Assembly (NCBI GenBank): GCA_937969505.1 | Contig: CALBWA010000009.1 | Coordinates: 62,001 to 126,000, forward strand | Reading direction: 5' to 3' | Length of the DNA stretch: 64,000 nucleotides | Origin: an uncultured Erythrobacter sp. | Lineage (GTDB): Bacteria; Pseudomonadota; Alphaproteobacteria; Sphingomonadales; Sphingomonadaceae | Shown here: positions 28,802-37,634 of the stretch, in pieces | Position numbering within the stretch: position 1 is the stretch's first letter | How the letters are laid out: every line of letters starts with the position of its first letter | Translations under genes and position numbers: made by a program | Notes under the pieces: generated by a model | What the model was told of the DNA's origin: nothing | What the model saw: the letters and a program-made list of their open reading frames with translations, nothing else | The model's database searches: none

Positions 28802-30220
28802 TCAGGCGGCGTTGTCGATCCCCAGATCGCTCAGCTTGCGGTAAAGGGTCGACCGGCCAATGCCCAGTCGCCTCGCAACTTCGGTCATGCGGCCACGATA
28901 ATGCCCGATGGCAAGCCGGATCACGTCCGCTTCGATCTCCTCGAGCGGGCGAAGATTGCCGTCATTGGTGTACAACATCACGCCAACGCCATCATAATTC
29001 TGGGCGACCTCGCCGCGCGCATCGCCGAGCAGTTCGGACAATTGCGGGAAGCTTTCCGCGGTCAGCGTTTGTTTGTCGCAGAACACGGCAGCACGGAATA
29101 ACACCGCCTGCAGCTGGCGCACATTGCCCGGCCAGTCATAGGCGGCCAGCAAAGACAATGCGGAATCTGTGATCGAGAGATGACGCAGTCCGGGCTGCTC
29201 GCCGATCCGGGCGAGGAAATGCCGGGTTAACGCCGCGATATCGCCGGTGCGTTCCCTCAAGGGAGGCAGGCTGATTGTGGTCTGGGCCAGCAATTCATAC
29301 AGTTTAGGGGAGAAATGGTCCGAGGCGACCAGGTCTGCCAGCGGGAAATTGCCCGCGCTCAGCACCCGGACATTGACCCGGAAGCCATGCGATGCACCCA
29401 CTGGACGCACAATGCCGGTGCTGAGCATTTCGGCCAGCTGTTCCTGCATGTCGTGTTTCAGCCGGTCGATCTCATCCAGCACCAGCGTGCCGCCATCACA
29501 TTGCTGGAAGGCGCCGATCTGCCGGTCGAAAGCGCCGGGGAAAGCATTGGGCTCGTGCCCGAACAGCACCGAATCGAGCGATGTTGTGGGAACGCCGCCG
29601 ATATTGATGATGCGGAACGGAGCCTTGGACCGCGGGCTGGCTGCATGCATGGCACGCATCAGCATTTCCTTGCCGGTGCCGCTTTCGCCTTCGATCAAGG
29701 TGTTGCTGTGGCCGCGCGCAGCCTTGGCCGCCTGAGCCAGAGCGGTGCGAAATTTGGGCGCTGTGCCGATCATCGCGTCAAAATCGAGGCTGGCCTGCAT
29801 TTTTTCGGTGAGCGGCTGCAGCTCTGCCTTGGCTCCTTCGCGTTCGGTTGCGGCGCGCAACGCTTCCATCAGGCGATCCGGGGCGACCGGCTTGATCAGA
29901 TAATCGGTTGCGCCTGCGCGCATGGCTTCCACCGCCAGCAGAGGGGATGCGCTGGTCGTCAGCATCAATATGGGAAGAGCAGGGCGACGGGCCTTCAGTT
30001 CCTCGATCAGCGAGCAAGCGGCATCACCCGGCACCCATTGGTCAAGAATGATGGCGGACAGTTGCATACCCTCGCGGGTGCCAAGCATGGCGATCGCAGT
30101 TTCGGAATCGCTTGCGACAAGCGTGCGCCACCCGTCCCGCGCTGCCAGCGCCGTAATCAACCGGCTTTGCGCCGGTTCGTCATCAATCAGCATGACCAGG
30201 CGGTTTTCGCTATCCGTCAT
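28802..30220 (-). CDS. NtrC-type response regulator with degenerate GAFTGA loop
   Basis: The 472-residue protein has a receiver domain with acidic pocket LIDDE, putative phospho-acceptor Asp in AIILDQWVPGD, and Lys in DYLIKPV. An AAA+ domain follows with Walker A GESGTGKE and Walker B GGTLVLDEIDRL. A Fis-type helix-turn-helix (TEVARRLGIGRSTLYRKL) ends it. The sigma-54 contact loop reads NAFPGA where canonical activators have GAFTGA. Such proteins may not activate sigma-54 RNA polymerase, as known for Rhodobacter capsulatus NtrC. ATG at 30220 is preferred over an upstream TTG. No histidine kinase lies beside it. Confidence 0.9.
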   Translation of the reverse strand: MTDSENRLVMLIDDEPAQSRLITALAARDGWRTLVASDSETAIAMLGTREGMQLSAIILDQWVPGDAACSLIEELKARRPALPILMLTTSASPLLAVEAMRAGATDYLIKPVAPDRLMEALRAATEREGAKAELQPLTEKMQASLDFDAMIGTAPKFRTALAQAAKAARGHSNTLIEGESGTGKEMLMRAMHAASPRSKAPFRIINIGGVPTTSLDSVLFGHEPNAFPGAFDRQIGAFQQCDGGTLVLDEIDRLKHDMQEQLAEMLSTGIVRPVGASHGFRVNVRVLSAGNFPLADLVASDHFSPKLYELLAQTTISLPPLRERTGDIAALTRHFLARIGEQPGLRHLSITDSALSLLAAYDWPGNVRQLQAVLFRAAVFCDKQTLTAESFPQLSELLGDARGEVAQNYDGVGVMLYTNDGNLRPLEEIEADVIRLAIGHYRGRMTEVARRLGIGRSTLYRKLSDLGIDNAA

Positions 30221-30378
30221 GATCCCCAAATCATCTCAAACTGTAATCCAGTGGGAATACAGGAGGTGGGTAAAGACCAGATTAAGGGTGTTTCATCAGT
30301 TTTGCGCCCTTGAGATTGCGTTTGTTGCACGATAGACGAGCCAGCAACACATTTATGACAATCGAGGGAACACTATCG

Positions 30379-30501
30379 ATGGCTTCGCAAGACATGGAAA
30401 ATGCCAAAAGCACCTACAGCAGCTTCATCAGCATGCTCAAGTGGGCCGTGCCAGTAATCGCACTGATCACATTCATTGTCCTGATCCTGATCGCCGATTA
30501 A
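30379..30501 (+). CDS. aa3-type cytochrome c oxidase subunit IV-like small membrane protein
   Basis: This 40-residue protein, MASQDMENAKSTYSSFISML continuing into one membrane helix (VPVIALITFIVLILIAD), matches the short bacterial subunit IV (COX4_pro_2) pattern: a polar N-terminus with an aromatic/Ser stretch, then a single helix. GAGGG lies upstream of the ATG. It sits 12 bases before pntAA, a frequent alphaproteobacterial neighbourhood. Whether it joins the oxidase or the transhydrogenase is not shown by sequence. Confidence 0.8.
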   Translation: MASQDMENAKSTYSSFISMLKWAVPVIALITFIVLILIAD

Positions 30502-30513
30502 GCGACTGATCCG

Positions 30514-31641
30514 TTGAAAATTGCAGTTCTGAAGGAACGCGCCGCTGGCGAGCGCCGTGTTGCCGCCACCCCTGAAACGGTCAAGAAGTTCATTGCCCTG
30601 GGCAACAGCTTTGCAGTCGAGAGCGGGGCGGGCGCGGCTGCGTCCATCTCCGATGAAGCCTATGCAGAGGCAGGGGCCGAGATCGGAACCGCAGAGGCAA
30701 CGGTTGCCAAGGCCGATATTGTACTGGGCATTCAGGCACCCGATGCGGCGCTGCTGAAAGGCGCAGGGACTGGAGCGATGGTGGCCGCACTGTTCGATCC
30801 GTTCGGCAATGCTGGCGTGGTCGATAACTATGCCAAGGCAGGACTTGAAGCTTTGTCGATGGAATTCATGCCGCGCATCACCCGTGCGCAAAGCATGGAT
30901 GTGCTGTCCAGCCAGTCCAACCTTGCCGGGTACAAGGCGGTGATATCCGCCGCCGAAGAATATGGCCGCGCCTTCCCGATGATGATGACAGCGGCTGGCA
31001 CAATTCAGCCTGCCCGCGTGTTCGTGATGGGCGTGGGCGTTGCCGGTCTTCAGGCGATTGCGACCGCGCGCCGGATGGGCGCACAGGTTTCTGCAACCGA
31101 TGTGCGCTCCGCCACCAAGGAACAGATCCAATCGCTGGGTGCCAAGCCGATCTTCGTTGAGGAGGTCGAAGGCATCGAAGGCGAAGGCTCTGGCGGTTAC
31201 GCAACCGAGATGAGCGACGAGTACAAGGCCGCACAGGCCAAACTCGTCTCCGAACATATTGCCAAGCAGGACATTGTGATTACCACCGCATTGATCCCTG
31301 GCCGTGCCGCGCCTCAGCTGATCTCTGACGAGCAAATCGCCACGATGAAGCCAGGCAGTGTCATTTTTGATCTGGCGGTGTCTCAGGGCGGCAATGTCGC
31401 CGGATCGCAGGCTGATCAGGTTGTTGACAAACATGGCGTGAAGATCATGGGCTATTCCAATACGCCCGCGCATTTGGCGGCGGACGCATCCGCGCTGTTT
31501 GCGCGCAACCACTACAATTTCCTGTCCGCCTTCTGGGACAAGGGGCAAGGCAAGCCGGTTCTCGACGAAGAGATTGGCGATGCCATCCGCCTGACGCAGG
31601 GCGGCGCAATCGTGAACGAGAGGCTGAAGGGGGCCGCGTAA
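30514..31641 (+). CDS. pntAA: NAD(P) transhydrogenase subunit alpha part 1
   Basis: The 375-residue protein starts at TTG 30514 (MKIAVLKERAAGERRVAATP) and forms the NAD(H)-binding domain I. RVFVMGVGVAGLQAIATARRMGA is the Rossmann loop and TTALIPGRAAPQLI the following signature. The enzyme couples proton entry to hydride transfer from NADH to NADP+. The three-polypeptide layout pntAA-pntAB-pntB is normal for alphaproteobacteria. Its stop overlaps the pntAB start (TAATG). Confidence 0.95.
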   Translation: MKIAVLKERAAGERRVAATPETVKKFIALGNSFAVESGAGAAASISDEAYAEAGAEIGTAEATVAKADIVLGIQAPDAALLKGAGTGAMVAALFDPFGNAGVVDNYAKAGLEALSMEFMPRITRAQSMDVLSSQSNLAGYKAVISAAEEYGRAFPMMMTAAGTIQPARVFVMGVGVAGLQAIATARRMGAQVSATDVRSATKEQIQSLGAKPIFVEEVEGIEGEGSGGYATEMSDEYKAAQAKLVSEHIAKQDIVITTALIPGRAAPQLISDEQIATMKPGSVIFDLAVSQGGNVAGSQADQVVDKHGVKIMGYSNTPAHLAADASALFARNHYNFLSAFWDKGQGKPVLDEEIGDAIRLTQGGAIVNERLKGAA

Positions 31642-31922
31642 TGGACTTTATCTCAATCCTCTCGATTTTCGTATTGGCCTGCTTTGTGGGTTATTACGTC
31701 GTGTGGTCGGTCACCCCGGCACTGCACACCCCTCTGATGGCTGTGACCAATGCGATTTCCTCGGTGATTATCGTTGGCGCGCTAATTGCCAGTGCCGAGG
31801 CGGGCAGCGTGGTGGCCAAATGGCTGGGTCTGGCGGGCGTGGTGATGGCCAGCATCAACATCTTCGGCGGGTTCGCCGTGACGGAGCGGATGCTCGCCAT
31901 GTACAAGAAGAAGGAGAAGTAA
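31641..31922 (+). CDS. pntAB: NAD(P) transhydrogenase subunit alpha part 2
   Basis: The 93-residue membrane protein has three to four helices (SILSIFVLACFVGYYVVWSV, LMAVTNAISSVIIVGALIAS, VVMASINIFGGFAVTERML), corresponding to the membrane half of the alpha subunit. The VTPALHTPLMAVTNAISS stretch is the family signature. It is coupled to pntAA by a one-base overlap and followed after three bases by pntB. Confidence 0.94.
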   Translation: MDFISILSIFVLACFVGYYVVWSVTPALHTPLMAVTNAISSVIIVGALIASAEAGSVVAKWLGLAGVVMASINIFGGFAVTERMLAMYKKKEK

Positions 31923-31925
31923 ATC

Positions 31926-33482
31926 ATGAGCTTCTCCAACCTAATCTCGTCATTGCGAGGAGCCGCAGGCGACGTGGCAATCCAGACAAGGCGGAAACTG
32001 GATTGCTTCGCTGCGCTCGCAATGACGGCATTCTTTGCAACACCGGCCCATGCGGCGACTGGTGACACCGGAACCCCAGCCTGGGCGATGCTCGCCTATC
32101 TCGTTTCGGGCGTGTTCTTCATCCTTGCGCTGCGCGGTCTATCGTCGCCTGCCACAAGCCGCGCGGGCAATCGCAATGGCATGATCGGCATGGTGATTGC
32201 CATCGTGACGACACTCGTCACGCATGACATTGCCAATCTGGTCGAGATTGGCATTGCGATGTTCATCGGCGCTATCATCGGCATCACCATCGCGCGCAAG
32301 ATCGCAATGACGGCCATGCCTGAACTGGTCGCTGGATTTCACTCGCTGGTCGGGCTGGCTGCAGTTGTCGTCGGCCTTGCCGCATGGCTGGATCCGGCCA
32401 GTTTCGGCATCACCGATGCGGCGGGGCAGATACTGATGGTCAGCCGGATCGAGCTGGGTCTGGGTATCGCCATCGGTGCGATCACTTTTTCCGGCTCTAT
32501 CATCGCCTTCCTGAAATTGTCGGGCCGGATGAGCGGTTCACCGATCATGCTGCCCGGACGCCACATTATCAATCTGGGCACGCTTGCTGCCATCATCGGC
32601 CTGATTGCCGCCTATGCCGTATCAGGCGCGGGCGGGGCTGGTGAGGGTCAGCTGATCATCTGGGTCACAGTGCTGGCCTTTATCATCGGTTTCCTGCTGA
32701 TCATTCCCATCGGCGGGGCGGATATGCCCGTGGTCGTATCAATGCTGAACAGCTATTCCGGTTGGGCCGCAGCGGCGATGGGCTTCACGCTTGGCAATAC
32801 GGCAATGATCATAACCGGCGCGCTGGTGGGTAGCTCGGGCGCTATCCTCAGCTACATCATGTGCCGCGCGATGAACCGCAGCTTCATTAGCGTGATTGCA
32901 GGCGGGTTTGGCAGCGATGGCGGCTCTGGCGGTGGGGAAGCTCGCGAAGCGCGTCCCTATAAGCAGGGCAGCGCCGAAGATGCCGCCTATATGCTGGAGC
33001 AGGCCGAGAAGGTTATCATCATCCCCGGCTACGGCATGGCGGTGGCTCAGGCGCAGCATATCCTGCGCGAAATGGCGGACACGCTGAAGGAAAAAGGTGT
33101 GGAGGTGAAATACGCCATCCATCCGGTCGCCGGACGTATGCCTGGCCACATGAATGTGCTGCTGGCAGAGGCTTCTGTCCCCTATGACGAAGTGTTCGAG
33201 CTGGAGGATATCAATTCCGAATTTGCCCAGGCGGACGTTGCCTTCATCATTGGTGCCAACGACGTGGTCAATCCGGCGGCAAAGACCGACAAGACAAGCC
33301 CCATCTATGGCATGCCGGTGTTTGACGTGGACAAGGCCAAGCAGGTCTTCTTCATCAAGCGCAGCATGGGCGGGGTCGGCTATGCCGGGGTCGACAATGA
33401 CGTGTTCTATATGGATCAGACGATGATGCTGCTGTCTGATGCGAAGAAGATGGTCGAGGAAATCGTCAAGGCGCTCGACTGA
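31926..33482 (+). CDS. pntB: NAD(P) transhydrogenase subunit beta with repeat-derived N-terminal extension
   Basis: The 518-residue protein carries the membrane domain (MLAYLVSGVFFILALRGLSS ... FHSLVGLAAVVVGLAAW) and the NADP(H)-binding domain (IIPGYGMAVAQAQHILREMA, AIHPVAGRMPGHMNVLLAEA). Usual bacterial PntB proteins are about 460-480 residues. The extra 40 or so residues at the start are mostly encoded by an 80-base palindromic repeat at 31948-32027. AGGAG before the ATG at 31926 supports this start. An internal ATG at 32022, at the right end of the repeat, has no ribosome binding site. The translated repeat and what follows look like a signal peptide (RRK, then FAALAMTAFFATPAHA). Confidence 0.93.
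   Translation: MSFSNLISSLRGAAGDVAIQTRRKLDCFAALAMTAFFATPAHAATGDTGTPAWAMLAYLVSGVFFILALRGLSSPATSRAGNRNGMIGMVIAIVTTLVTHDIANLVEIGIAMFIGAIIGITIARKIAMTAMPELVAGFHSLVGLAAVVVGLAAWLDPASFGITDAAGQILMVSRIELGLGIAIGAITFSGSIIAFLKLSGRMSGSPIMLPGRHIINLGTLAAIIGLIAAYAVSGAGGAGEGQLIIWVTVLAFIIGFLLIIPIGGADMPVVVSMLNSYSGWAAAAMGFTLGNTAMIITGALVGSSGAILSYIMCRAMNRSFISVIAGGFGSDGGSGGGEAREARPYKQGSAEDAAYMLEQAEKVIIIPGYGMAVAQAQHILREMADTLKEKGVEVKYAIHPVAGRMPGHMNVLLAEASVPYDEVFELEDINSEFAQADVAFIIGANDVVNPAAKTDKTSPIYGMPVFDVDKAKQVFFIKRSMGGVGYAGVDNDVFYMDQTMMLLSDAKKMVEEIVKALD
31948..32027. repeat. 80-base REP-like palindrome inside the pntB frame
   Basis: CGTCATTGCGAG at 31948-31959 pairs perfectly with CTCGCAATGACG at 32016-32027. A second inner stem, GCAATCCAG at 31977-31985 with CTGGATTGC at 31998-32006, is also perfect. 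This matches a dispersed intergenic palindrome common in sphingomonads and other bacteria. Here it is in frame with the 5' end of pntB and free of stops. Confidence 0.85.
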
Positions 33483-33537
33483 CGGGCCTTGCAATTCGCC
33501 TTCCTTGCGGCAGAATGCGTTGCAGGGAGAGACGGGT

Positions 33538-34743
33538 ATGCTGAAATTCACCACCAGGGTGCTGGCGCCGGTTTGCATGGCACTGGCCAGCGCATCGGGC
33601 CTTGCGGCAGCCACGCATGAAATCGCGGCGGGCGAGGGCGCGCAGGAACGGCTGCAAGAGGCACTGATCCTGGCCGAGCCGGGCGATGAGATTGTGCTGG
33701 CCGAAGGGCGCTATGTTCTGACCGATGGGCTCAGCCTCGACGTTGATGGGGTCATACTGCGCGGAGCCGGCATGAACGCCAGCGTGCTCGATTTCACCAA
33801 TCAGCAGGGCGCGGGCGAGGGGCTTCTGGTCACCTCGGACAATGTCACCTTGCGCGACTTTGCCGTGGAAAATGCCAAGGGCGACGGGATCAAATCCAAG
33901 GGCGCTGACCAGATTATCTACCATGCCCTTCGGGTGGAATGGACCAATGGTCCCGATGCCGACAATGGCGCCTATGGAATCTATCCGGTCGAAGCGAGCA
34001 ATGTGCTGGTGCAGGACAGCTATGTGCGCGGCGCGTCGGATGCGGGCATCTATGTCGGCCAATCCGAAAACATCATCGTGCGGCGCAACCGCGTGGTTGA
34101 AAACGTTGCCGGGATCGAGATCGAAAACAGCAACCGGGCCGAAGTGACGGAAAATCTGGCGACCCGAAATACCGGCGGGATATTGGTCTTCGACCTGCCC
34201 GGATTGCCCAAGGTCGGCGGTGGCCAAGTATTGGTCGCTCGCAATGCGGTGATCGACAACAACACGGATAATTTCGCGCCAGAGGGCAATATCGTCGCCA
34301 GTGTTCCTGCTGGCACCGGCGTTATGGTCATGGCGAACGAAGATGTGGTGATCAGCGACAATGCGCTGGTGAACAATTCCACGGCCCATGTGATGCTGAT
34401 TGCCTACACCCAGCCGTTCGAGGACGAGGGGTATCAACCCCGCCCCGTCAATGTGCTGCTTGAGCGCAATATCTATGGTTCTGGCGGGAATGCGCCGGAC
34501 TTTGCCGGAGGGGAATTGATTGCAGCAGCCTTTGGCGGTGCTCTGCCGCCGGTGCTGACCGATGGGCTGCACACCAATCTGGTGAAGCGTGACGCTGTAC
34601 CTGCGGTTTCGCTGGGGCTGACGCAGGTCGGGCAACCCTTCACCCAGGCGCAACCGCAACTGTGGACCCCGCCTCCGATTGCAAGCGCGATAGAACTGGC
34701 CAAAGTGATGCTTCCCGAGGGCATGGAGGCGCGGATCAAGTGA
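33538..34743 (+). CDS. Secreted parallel beta-helix repeat protein (TIGR03805-like)
   Basis: The 401-residue protein has a signal peptide (CMALASASGLAAA). A right-handed beta-helix follows with PbH1-type repeats (VTLRDFAVENAKGDGIKSKG, VLVQDSYVRGASDAGIYVG, IIVRRNRVVENVAGIEIENS, RAEVTENLATRNTGGILVFD). Such folds are found in polysaccharide lyases and periplasmic copper proteins. I recognise it as the family regularly found beside the di-heme cytochrome encoded next. The two genes overlap by four bases (GTGA). Function is unknown. Confidence 0.85.
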   Translation: MLKFTTRVLAPVCMALASASGLAAATHEIAAGEGAQERLQEALILAEPGDEIVLAEGRYVLTDGLSLDVDGVILRGAGMNASVLDFTNQQGAGEGLLVTSDNVTLRDFAVENAKGDGIKSKGADQIIYHALRVEWTNGPDADNGAYGIYPVEASNVLVQDSYVRGASDAGIYVGQSENIIVRRNRVVENVAGIEIENSNRAEVTENLATRNTGGILVFDLPGLPKVGGGQVLVARNAVIDNNTDNFAPEGNIVASVPAGTGVMVMANEDVVISDNALVNNSTAHVMLIAYTQPFEDEGYQPRPVNVLLERNIYGSGGNAPDFAGGELIAAAFGGALPPVLTDGLHTNLVKRDAVPAVSLGLTQVGQPFTQAQPQLWTPPPIASAIELAKVMLPEGMEARIK

Positions 34744-35750
34744 GGCGGCCGCTTGCCTTGCTTGCGTTCAGCGCGGCGTTGTTTGGTGTTGCGATAGCGG
34801 ATGCGCGCCGCGCCATGCCCATTGTCTCGGACGAGGCGATCATGGGCGATGCGCTGCCGCGAACGCTGGAAGAATTCGGCTTCTTCATTCATCCCGAATT
34901 GCAGATGCCCACAGTGGGGGTACAGCCCTATTCGCTCAACACTCCGCTGTATTCTGATGGCGCGGAGAAACTGCGCTTTGTCTATGTGCCGCAGGGCAGC
35001 CAGATTGCTGCCAATGGCGAGGGGCTGCTGCAATTTCCTGTCGGCAGTGCTCTGATCAAGACCTTTGCCTTTGGCGACGGGGATGCCCGCCGTCTGATAG
35101 AAACCCGTGTCTTGCTGCACCGCGCCGACGGCTGGGTTGCCTTGCCCTATCGCTGGAATGATGATCAGACCGAGGCGCGCCTGGCATTGGCTGGAGCGCG
35201 CATTCCCGTCACGCGGCCCGATGGCAACGAAATCAGCTATCGCATCCCCAACAAGAACCAGTGCAAGACCTGCCACAGTAGGGATGGTGAGGTTGTTCCC
35301 ATCGGTCCCAAAGCGCGCAATCTGTCCGCCGATTGGCTTGCCTTGTCAGAGCAGACAGGTGAGCTTGCCTCCATGCCGCTGGTGGAGCGCCGCTTGCCCG
35401 TTTGGGAGCAGCGCGATGAGGTTCCCTTGGATGTAGCAGCGCGGGCTTATCTGGACGTCAATTGCGCGCATTGTCACCAGCCCGGTGGGAGCGCATCGAA
35501 TTCGGGCCTCGATCTTCGCTGGGAGCAGGATGACCCGCATGCGATTGGGATCCGCAAGCCGCCAGTCGCAGCGGGACGCGGTGCGGGCGGCTTTGCGGTT
35601 TCGATCAAGCCCGGCCAACCCGATGCCTCGATCATGGTGCACCGGATGGGTTCAACCGAGCCCGGCGTTGCCATGCCGGAACTGGGCAAGAGCACAGTCG
35701 ACGCGGAAGGCACGGCCATCGTGCGGCAGTGGATTAAGGAGATGCGGTAA
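34740..35750 (+). CDS. Di-heme c-type cytochrome, SO2930/HNE_0200-like (TIGR03806)
   Basis: The 336-residue protein starts at GTG 34740, overlapping the beta-helix stop. MRRPLALLAFSAALFGVAIA is a signal sequence. Two heme-binding motifs are visible: CKTCH at residues 175-179 and CAHCH at 242-246. The long region before the first heme has conserved PYSLNTPLYSDGAEKLRFVY. The family is of unknown function and resembles periplasmic electron carriers or peroxidase-like proteins. The stop overlaps the following hydrolase start by one base. Confidence 0.87.
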   Translation: MRRPLALLAFSAALFGVAIADARRAMPIVSDEAIMGDALPRTLEEFGFFIHPELQMPTVGVQPYSLNTPLYSDGAEKLRFVYVPQGSQIAANGEGLLQFPVGSALIKTFAFGDGDARRLIETRVLLHRADGWVALPYRWNDDQTEARLALAGARIPVTRPDGNEISYRIPNKNQCKTCHSRDGEVVPIGPKARNLSADWLALSEQTGELASMPLVERRLPVWEQRDEVPLDVAARAYLDVNCAHCHQPGGSASNSGLDLRWEQDDPHAIGIRKPPVAAGRGAGGFAVSIKPGQPDASIMVHRMGSTEPGVAMPELGKSTVDAEGTAIVRQWIKEMR

Positions 35751-36727
35751 TGAAGTGGGTCTTGCGAATACTCGGGATCATCTTTGCGCTTGTCTTCATC
35801 GCGCTCCTGGTTTTGCGTGTACCTGATACTGACCCGGCAGAAATGCGCGCCAAATATGCGCGGGCCCCCTCGCAATTCATCGATTTGTCCGACGGCACGC
35901 GGGTTCATGTGCGCGATGAGGGGCCGCTCAATGGTGATGGTGACGCGCCTGCGATTGTCCTTCTTCATGGCTCCAACGCCGATTTATACACTTGGGATGC
36001 GTGGGCCGATGATCTGAAAAGTGATTACCGCGTAATCCGGTTTGACCAGATCGGCCATGGCCTCACGGGGCCGGCGCTGGATGATGTTTACTCGCACACC
36101 GCCTTTGGTGATGATCTGGACGAAATTGCTGACAGGCTGGGTCTCGATCAGTTTGTTTTGGCTGGCAATTCCATGGGCGGCTGGATTGCTGCACATTATG
36201 CTGTCAGGCACGAGAACAGATTGGCGGGGCTGGTGCTGGTGGATGCAGCTGGCGCGCCGATTGAGGAGAAAGATGGCGGAGGCAATCTTGCCTTTACGCT
36301 TGCACAAATTCCGCTGCTCAATTCGGTTCTGGCCACGCTGACCCCTCGCTCTCTGGCGGAAACCAGCCTGCGGCAAACGGTTAGCAATGAAGCGATCGTG
36401 ACCGACGAAATGGTGGATCGGTACTGGGAACTGGCACGCTATCCCGGCAATCGGGCGGCAACGCTCAAGCGATTTACAAGTGAGCCAGTCTGGCTTGAGG
36501 CAACGCAAATGGCCCAGATTGATGTGCCGGTTCTGGTTATATGGGGCGAGGAAGACAGTCTGATCCCCTTCGAGGCGGCAGGATGGTTCATGGATCACCT
36601 GCCCAATGCGCAGCTTGTCAGCTATCCTGCGATCGGCCATCTGCCCCATGAAGAGGCTGCCGAGGCCAGCTTGCGTGATCTGCGCGACTGGCTGGATTCT
36701 GCCTTTCAGGAGCAAACCGCACCTTAA
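35750..36727 (+). CDS. Membrane-anchored alpha/beta hydrolase
   Basis: The 325-residue protein has an N-terminal membrane segment (VLRILGIIFALVFIALLVL) and an alpha/beta hydrolase domain. It includes IVLLHGSNADLYTW at the oxyanion hole, RFDQIGHGLT, nucleophile elbow AGNSMGGWIA, acid region WGEEDSLIPF, and His in AIGHLPHEE. TAATG overlap with the cytochrome gene makes it the third member of the beta-helix/cytochrome operon. It probably acts at the periplasmic face; its substrate is unknown. Confidence 0.88.
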   Translation: MKWVLRILGIIFALVFIALLVLRVPDTDPAEMRAKYARAPSQFIDLSDGTRVHVRDEGPLNGDGDAPAIVLLHGSNADLYTWDAWADDLKSDYRVIRFDQIGHGLTGPALDDVYSHTAFGDDLDEIADRLGLDQFVLAGNSMGGWIAAHYAVRHENRLAGLVLVDAAGAPIEEKDGGGNLAFTLAQIPLLNSVLATLTPRSLAETSLRQTVSNEAIVTDEMVDRYWELARYPGNRAATLKRFTSEPVWLEATQMAQIDVPVLVIWGEEDSLIPFEAAGWFMDHLPNAQLVSYPAIGHLPHEEAAEASLRDLRDWLDSAFQEQTAP

Positions 36728-36808
36728 GACGTTTGAGATTTAAACGGCTATAGACGGGGCGGCGCTCCGGTGGTTAAGCAGGCGTCTTTTACAGGGAACA
36801 GATACTTC

Positions 36809-37504
36809 ATGCGCAAACTGGGACTGATTGGCGGCATGAGCTGGGTGTCGACCCGGATGTATTACGAGCGGATCAACAAGTTGGTACAGCGGCGCGGCGA
36901 GCCGATGGCAAGCGCACCCTTGCTGATCGAAAGTCTCGATTTCCGTCAATTGCATGGCCTGGAGGACGAGGCTGATTGGCAGCGGGCTGGCGGCGTTCTG
37001 GCCGAAAGTGCAAAACGGTTGCAGGACGCCGGTGCTGAAGGGCTGATCATCTGTGCCAACTCCATGCACAAGGTTTATCGCCAGGTCGAAGACGCAGTCG
37101 ACATCCCGATGATCCATATCGCCGAAAGCGTGGGTGCGGCGATGAAGGAAAAAGGGGTCAGCAGTGCCGCCTTGATCGGGACGCGCAATGTCATGACCGA
37201 AAGCTTTTACCGCCGTCGGCTGGTGTCCTATGGGGTGGACCTTTTACCGCCCGACCTTAACAACGTCGATGCGATCAACACGATCATCTATGACGAGTTG
37301 ATGAAGGGCAAAACCTCGCGCGATGCGGAGCGAACCCTGCGCACGATCATCATGAAAAAGGCGCAGCAGGGCGCCAAGGCGATCGTCTTGGCCTGCACCG
37401 AACTGGATTTGATCGTGCAGGTTGACGCCAATGTCCTGCCGATATTCGAAAGCTCGCGCATTCATTGCCAGGCCGCAGTCGACTGGATGTTCAGCGAAGG
37501 CTGA
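36809..37504 (+). CDS. Aspartate/glutamate racemase family protein
   Basis: The 231-residue protein starts MRKLGLIGGMSWVST, as YgeA-type amino acid racemases do. Both catalytic cysteines are present: the first in LIICANSMHKV and the second in IVLACTELDLI. LIGTRNVMTESFYRRRL lies between them. It likely racemises aspartate, glutamate or a broader amino-acid range. AGGGA lies 10 bases upstream of the chosen ATG; the frame starts further up at 36770 without similarity. Confidence 0.9.
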   Translation: MRKLGLIGGMSWVSTRMYYERINKLVQRRGEPMASAPLLIESLDFRQLHGLEDEADWQRAGGVLAESAKRLQDAGAEGLIICANSMHKVYRQVEDAVDIPMIHIAESVGAAMKEKGVSSAALIGTRNVMTESFYRRRLVSYGVDLLPPDLNNVDAINTIIYDELMKGKTSRDAERTLRTIIMKKAQQGAKAIVLACTELDLIVQVDANVLPIFESSRIHCQAAVDWMFSEG

Positions 37505-37634
37505 ACAGGCCGGACTGACGCGTCGACCATAGCTGGCGAAGGAGTGGACACACCGCTTTTGCCCGGGATTGTTGCCGTGTTGCCCTATTGTTCCCGTTGT
37601 GGGGTGGTCGCTGCTGCCGTAACCCCTTGGCAGA

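Noticed and set aside
30373..31548. 391-codon minus-strand frame opposite pntAA
   Set aside because: The plus-strand gene is certain and the antisense product has no recognisable motif.
33466..34659. 397-codon minus-strand frame opposite the beta-helix gene
   Set aside because: It is a codon-bias shadow; the plus-strand protein has a signal peptide and clear repeats.
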